NCBI GenBank assembly: GCA_965365655.1
Contig: CBDUCN010000190.1
Coordinates: 1-10,256, forward strand
Direction of reading: 5' to 3'
Source of the DNA: JBFHNV01 sp965365655
GTDB lineage: Bacteria > Pseudomonadota > Gammaproteobacteria > HK1
Length of the DNA: 10,256 nt
Shown here: positions 6,678 to 10,256 of the stretch, piece by piece
Layout of the letters: each line of letters opens with the position of its first letter
How positions within the stretch are numbered: the stretch's first letter is position 1
Made by a program: the position numbers and the translations under genes
Notes under the pieces: model-generated
Databases searched by the model: none
What the model saw: only the letters and a program-made list of their open reading frames with translations
What the model was told of the DNA's origin: nothing

Positions 6678-6718
6678 GCCGCGGAGCCCCGCCTTCGCAG
6701 TCGCGGGCGCTGACGCGC

Positions 6719-7015
6719 TCAGAGCTGCGAGTAGTACGCGGCGAGGTTCTCGATGTCCGCATCCGACAGCGGGCGCGCCATCGGGGACATCACGGGGTCG
6801 TTGCGCTGACCGGAGCGGAACGCCTTCAGCTGCTTGATCAGGTACTGCTCCTTCTGGCCCTTGAGGTTGGGCCACAGCGGATTGTTGCTGATGCCGTTCG
6901 CGCCGTGGCACGCCGTGCAGGTCACGGACTTCTGCTGGCCCATCCGGGGATCGCCGGCGGCGTAGGCGGAAGTGCACAGCAACAGGGCGGAGAAGAAAGC
7001 AATCACGCGCATCAT
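6719..7015 (-). CDS. Small monoheme class I cytochrome c (c553/c4-half type)
   Basis: The product is 98 aa. The start ATG (7015; another ATG at 7012) has GAGGA at 7026-7030, ten bases upstream, one of the better ribosome sites in the window. A Sec signal peptide (hydrophobic 4-17) is cleaved after AYA or AYAAG, leaving about 79 residues. The heme motif is CTACH (33-37), followed by GANGISNN and LKGQ. Met76 or Met79 in VMSPMA is the probable axial ligand, and the protein ends in a helix with LSDADIENLAAYYS. This is the standard short c553 or single-domain c4-like fold, a soluble periplasmic electron carrier. It is the last gene of the minus-strand set, 71 bp after the flavoprotein, and could have its own promoter in that gap. 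Confidence 0.93.
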   Translation of the reverse strand: MMRVIAFFSALLLCTSAYAAGDPRMGQQKSVTCTACHGANGISNNPLWPNLKGQKEQYLIKQLKAFRSGQRNDPVMSPMARPLSDADIENLAAYYSQL

Positions 7016-7086
7016 GGTCTTCAGGTCCTCGTTCGTGGAATGAGTGGAGTGCGAGCGTACGACGGATGGCGCCGCGCCGCGGCCGA

Positions 7087-8358
7087 TCACGACGCGGCGG
7101 CCATCTCCGACGGCGGATGCGCCACGTGGTCGGCGCTGGTGACGTAGTCGGTGAACACGTGCTCCGCGCGCGGCAGATCGAAGCTGCCGTCCTCGCGCCG
7201 CAGCGCCGTCTCCTTGAGCCGGTACGCGTAGTGGCCGCAGGTCCAGACCTTGAAGCGGCGCATCTGCGTGCACAGGCAGGTCTTGGTCTGCACGTGCGCG
7301 GGCGAGCTGCCGCCGGACTGCGCGACGGCCTCTTCCCATGCGTCGATGTACTGGCAGTGGCCTTCGCGGTCCAGCAGGTAGCCATAGGCCTCGCAGTTCG
7401 GGCGCACGTTGTCGCCGATGGCCGGCGACGAGCGCAGCATGCGCATCGGATAGCCGGTCGGCGAGATCGTGTTCACCTCGATGTCTTCTTCCTCGGACTC
7501 GAGATAGGCCTGCTTCACGTGCTCCGGGAGCCCGCACTCCCGGGTGATGGTGAAGCGCGTGGCCACCTGCACCGCGCTCGCGCCCATGCGCAGGAAGTCC
7601 ACCGCGTCACCGCCGGTGAAGATGCCGCCGGCGGGGATGACCTTCACGTCGGGCGCCTCGGCGCGCAGATACTCCACGACCTCGCGCACGATCTGGGTGA
7701 GGTCGTAGTCGGCCCAGTCCATGCCGAACCCGAGGTGTCCCCCCGCGAGCGGCCCCTCGACGACGACGTAGTCGGGGAGCCGGCCGGTGCGCGCGCTCTT
7801 CTTCAGGAACAGCTTCAGCGCGCGCACCGAGGACACGATGATGCCGAGCTGCACGTCGCGGAAGCGCGGGTGATCCTCGATCATCGAGAACGTGCCGAGG
7901 TGCAGCCCGGCGCTCAGCGTGATGCCGTCGATGCCGGCGTCCATCGCCGCGCGCAGCCGCGCGCGCAGCGTGCCGCCCGGGTTGTTCATCGTCAGCTTCT
8001 CCATGCAGTTGATGAACACCGCACCGCTGCCGCGCTTGGCCGCGACCGCAGCCTCGACGTGCAGCCGCGTGGCCTCGGCGAGATCCCCGAGGTCGAACTG
8101 CACCATCGACTTGTCGCGGTTTCCGACGTTGAACTTGTAGCGCTTGAGCTTGCTCTTCACGAAGTGCGTGCGCTGCACGCCGTCCACCACCGCGGGCAGC
8201 ATTGCATCCGACAGGTGCCCGATACCGCCGAGACGTGCCGCTTCCAGCGCGAGCCGGCTCGTCGAGATGTCCACGCCCATGCCGCCGATCACCAGCGGCA
8301 CGTACTCGCGCCCGCCCAGCACCAGGCGATGATCGTCGAGGGTGGCGCCGCCCGTCAT
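7087..8358 (-). CDS. Nitronate monooxygenase-like FMN protein with Cys-rich C-terminal tail
   Basis: The product is 423 aa from ATG 8358, longer than common nitronate monooxygenases (about 320-380 aa). The TIM-barrel flavoprotein core shows IGGMGVDIS near the N-terminus and EGPLAGGHLGFG (201-212), whose His208 aligns with the usual catalytic His loop. The phosphate-binding segment is IPAGGIFTGGDAVDFLRMGA (241-260), followed by VQVATRF. The family oxidises nitronates using FMN, but many members have other or unknown substrates. After about residue 320 there is an extension with Cys322, 335, 361, 363 and 374 in the settings NCEAYGYL, KTCLCTQM and VWTCGHYAYRLKE, which could bind a metal or Fe-S cluster. 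There is no signal peptide, so it is cytoplasmic. It lies 61 bp after ccmH on the same strand. The family call is good; the substrate is unknown. Confidence 0.85.
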   Translation of the reverse strand: MTGGATLDDHRLVLGGREYVPLVIGGMGVDISTSRLALEAARLGGIGHLSDAMLPAVVDGVQRTHFVKSKLKRYKFNVGNRDKSMVQFDLGDLAEATRLHVEAAVAAKRGSGAVFINCMEKLTMNNPGGTLRARLRAAMDAGIDGITLSAGLHLGTFSMIEDHPRFRDVQLGIIVSSVRALKLFLKKSARTGRLPDYVVVEGPLAGGHLGFGMDWADYDLTQIVREVVEYLRAEAPDVKVIPAGGIFTGGDAVDFLRMGASAVQVATRFTITRECGLPEHVKQAYLESEEEDIEVNTISPTGYPMRMLRSSPAIGDNVRPNCEAYGYLLDREGHCQYIDAWEEAVAQSGGSSPAHVQTKTCLCTQMRRFKVWTCGHYAYRLKETALRREDGSFDLPRAEHVFTDYVTSADHVAHPPSEMAAAS

Positions 8359-8419
8359 CGCGACACGCCCGCACGCACCCGGCGGCGCAGCGGCAACGAC
8401 CGTCCGTGGGCCACGGCGC

Positions 8420-8923
8420 TCACGACGTCGTACCGTCGCGGCCGACGAGATCGGCCAGGCGCGCCTGCTCCTCGGCGCTCAGCGGCGCGTCGGACGCCTC
8501 GCGGCGCCGGCGGCGGATCACGCGCACCAGCAGCACCAGCCCGCCGGCCACCAGCAGCGCGGGGCCCGCCCACAGTGCGAGCGTGATCCCCTTCACCGGC
8601 GGGTCGTAGAGCACGAAATCCCCGTAGCGCTGCACCATGAAGTCCTTGATCGCGGCGTCGTCGCTGCCGTCGCCGACCATGCGGTACACCTCGCGGCGCA
8701 GGTCCTGCGCCAGCGGCGCGTTGGAATCGGCGATGTTCTGGTTCTGGCACACCAGGCAGCGAAGCTCGTCGATCAGGCGCTTGTAGCGCAGCTCCTGCTC
8801 CGGACTCGCGAATTCCCGCGGCTCGAACACGACTGCCGATGCAGGCGGCGCGGCCGCGGCCAGCGCGAGTGCCAGCATCACCGGCGCCAGCACGCCCGGC
8901 AGCATGCGCGCGCCGCGCGTCAC
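8420..8923 (-). CDS. ccmH: CcmH/CycL, cytochrome c maturation thioredoxin-like subunit
   Basis: The product is 167 aa from GTG 8923, preferred because it overlaps the ccmF stop as GTGA, like ccmD/ccmG and ccmI/chaN. ATG 8905 would give 161 aa. An N-terminal signal/hydrophobic segment (about 8-25) precedes the diagnostic LRCLVCQNQNIADSNAPLA, with Cys56 and Cys59 as the redox pair. The three-helix CcmH domain follows, including DFMVQRYGDFVLYDPPVK, then a C-terminal transmembrane helix and a basic, acid-ended cytoplasmic tail. CcmH exchanges disulfides with apocytochrome and CcmG and works with CcmF in heme ligation. It has no CcmI-like extension, since CcmI is encoded separately on the other strand. 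Confidence 0.96.
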   Translation of the reverse strand: MTRGARMLPGVLAPVMLALALAAAAPPASAVVFEPREFASPEQELRYKRLIDELRCLVCQNQNIADSNAPLAQDLRREVYRMVGDGSDDAAIKDFMVQRYGDFVLYDPPVKGITLALWAGPALLVAGGLVLLVRVIRRRRREASDAPLSAEEQARLADLVGRDGTTS

Positions 8924-10256
8924 GTCGCGGGCGCCTCGCCCGCGGCCACGTCCCGGGCCGGCTCGCGCGCTGCTGCGCCGGCATCGGTCTCGCGCACCCG
9001 CGCACGCAGGCGGTAGCGGCGGTCGCTGACCGCGATCAGCCCACCGAGCGCCATGATGATCGGCCCCAGCCAGATGAGGCGGATGAGCGGCTTGTGCTGC
9101 ACCCTCACCGCCCATGCGCCGTCGCCCAGCGGCTCGCCGAGCGCCACGAACACGTCACGTGCGAGGCTCGCGTCGATCGACGCCTCGGTCATCGGGTTGC
9201 CGGGCTGCGCCGTATAGAGACGCTTCTCCGGGGTCAGCATCGCGATGCGCTGCCCGTCCTTCAGCAGCTCCACGTGGCCGCGGGTCGCGCGGTAGTTCGG
9301 GCCCTCGAAGTCGGCCAGGCTGCCGAACCGGAACGTGTAGCCGGCATACTCGTAGGTGCCCCCCTCGCGCATCGACAGATCGGTCTCGTCGTTCCACGCG
9401 CTGACCCCCGTGATGCCGAGGACGGTCACGGCGAAGCCGACGTGCGCGACGCTCATGCCGACGAATGCCGGGCGCAGCCGGCGTCGTGCCGAGCCGTCGC
9501 CGCGCGCGTGGCGCAGCCGCTCGACGACGCTCAGCACGGTGGCCGCGACGATCCAGAACGCGCTCGCGATGCCGGCGAGCGTCAGCCACCAGCGCTCGGA
9601 CGGCGCGAACCACACCCACACCGCGGCCAGCGCGACGCTGCCCGCGAGCAGCGGCCACATCCGGCGCGCGTGGCGCCGCCAGTCGTCGCTCTTCCAGCGC
9701 ACCATCGGGCCCAGTCCGACGAGCAGCGCGAGCGGCAGCATCAGCGGCACGAACACCGCGTTGAAGTACGGCGGGCCGACGGAGATCTTGCCGAGCGACA
9801 ACGCGTCGACGATCAGCGGGTACAGCGTGCCGAGCAGCACCGAGCCGCTCGCGACGACGAGCACCACGTTGTTCACCAGCAGCAGCGTGTCGCGCGAGAA
9901 CAGCGCGTTGCTGCCGCCTCCGCTGACCTTCGCGCCGCGCCACGCGAACAGCGTCAGCGCGCCGCCCACCACCAGCACCAGGAACCCGAGGATGAACACG
10001 CCGCGCGTGGGGTCGGTCGCGAACGCGTGGACCGAGACCAGGACGCCGGAGCGCACCAGGAAGGTGCCGAGCAGGCTGAGCGAGAAGCCGAAGATCGCGA
10101 GCAGCACCGTCCACGCGCGGAAGCCGCCGCGTTGCTCGGTCACCGCCTGCGAGTGGATCAGCGCGGTCGCGAGCAGCCAGGGCATGAAGGACGCGTTCTC
10201 CACCGGGTCCCAGAACCACCAGCCGCCCCAGCCCAGCTCGTAGTACGCCCACCAGC
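8920..10256 (-). CDS. ccmF: CcmF heme lyase subunit, 5' end outside the window
   Basis: About 444 C-terminal residues are visible and the frame runs off the right edge; CcmF is usually about 650 aa. The first residues are the tryptophan-rich WWD heme-handling motif (ELGWGGWWFWDPVENASF, near 10190-10240). Multiple membrane helices follow. Three of the four functionally important histidines can be placed: His in ALIHSQAVTE (codon about 10155), His in SVHAFATDP (about 10029) and His in AHVGFAV (about 9444). In E. coli CcmF these match H261, H303 and H491, which serve the b-heme and the WWD-bound heme; H173 would lie outside. The periplasmic C-terminal domain and final helix WLGPIIMALGGLIAVSDRRY are intact. 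CcmF joins heme from CcmE to CXXCH together with CcmH. ccmE is not visible and may be just beyond the right edge. Confidence 0.97.
   Translation of the reverse strand, partial: WWAYYELGWGGWWFWDPVENASFMPWLLATALIHSQAVTEQRGGFRAWTVLLAIFGFSLSLLGTFLVRSGVLVSVHAFATDPTRGVFILGFLVLVVGGALTLFAWRGAKVSGGGSNALFSRDTLLLVNNVVLVVASGSVLLGTLYPLIVDALSLGKISVGPPYFNAVFVPLMLPLALLVGLGPMVRWKSDDWRRHARRMWPLLAGSVALAAVWVWFAPSERWWLTLAGIASAFWIVAATVLSVVERLRHARGDGSARRRLRPAFVGMSVAHVGFAVTVLGITGVSAWNDETDLSMREGGTYEYAGYTFRFGSLADFEGPNYRATRGHVELLKDGQRIAMLTPEKRLYTAQPGNPMTEASIDASLARDVFVALGEPLGDGAWAVRVQHKPLIRLIWLGPIIMALGGLIAVSDRRYRLRARVRETDAGAAAREPARDVAAGEAPAT

Noticed and set aside
6661..6684. GCCGCGG repeated at 6661-6667 and 6678-6684 around the ChaN stop, as a terminator stem.
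   Set aside because: The stem is short, spans the stop codon and is made of self-complementary GC sequence with no T-run, so chance is likely.
7071..7086. A GC-rich palindromic run just after the flavoprotein stop as an intrinsic terminator.
   Set aside because: No consistent stem longer than about 4-5 bp and no T-run.
7066..8586. A 506-codon open frame on the plus strand opposite the flavoprotein and ccmH.
   Set aside because: The translation is His/Arg/Ala low complexity, and the opposite strand encodes recognisable FMN-barrel and CcmH motifs.
1..10256. CRISPR arrays, tRNA or rRNA genes, transposases or insertion-sequence ends.
   Set aside because: Nothing resembling regularly spaced repeats, tRNA cloverleaf ends, rRNA cores or transposase motifs was seen on either strand.

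Overview
The window is very GC-rich bacterial DNA, about 70% by eye. It carries most of the late half of a System I (Ccm) cytochrome c maturation apparatus next to a cluster of c-type cytochromes. System I genes, GTG starts joined by GTGA overlaps and the protein families present all suggest a Gram-negative proteobacterium. I favour a gamma- or betaproteobacterium, probably an uncultured or poorly described one, but the sequence alone does not fix the taxon.

Layout. (a) 1-2500 is a multiheme electron-transfer block. It holds the 3' part of an NHL/six-bladed beta-propeller gene (+), a convergent secreted tetraheme cytochrome (-, ending at 724), and a divergent lipoprotein cytochrome with a long Ala/Pro linker and a C-terminal triheme domain (+, 1580-2500). 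The two cytochrome genes start so close together that their start regions abut or overlap. (b) 2501-2828 has no convincing gene but contains one strong imperfect hairpin. (c) 2829-6677 is a tight plus-strand operon: a secreted PilJ-type sensor-domain protein, ccmD, ccmG, ccmI and a ChaN-family lipoprotein. Two of its junctions are 4-nt GTGA overlaps. (d) 6719-10256 is a minus-strand set read from right to left: ccmF (5' end outside the window), ccmH (GTGA overlap), a nitronate-monooxygenase-like flavoprotein with a Cys-rich tail, and a small monoheme cytochrome c. The two ccm arms therefore point toward each other.

How the genes fit together. CcmF and CcmH, with CcmG and CcmI, reduce apocytochrome CXXCH cysteines and ligate heme to them. 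CcmD belongs to the heme-handling CcmABCD/CcmE side. ccmA, ccmB, ccmC and ccmE are not in the window; ccmE may lie just right of ccmF. The window also encodes eight CXXCH heme sites (4+3+1), which are natural substrates for this machinery. The most interesting reading is that the tetraheme cytochrome, triheme lipoprotein and beta-propeller form a trans-envelope or extracellular electron conduit. The tetraheme protein resembles the OmcE-type/doubled-CXXCH family, and the conduit would be encoded beside its own maturation genes. This is inference from family resemblance and gene order and has not been shown.
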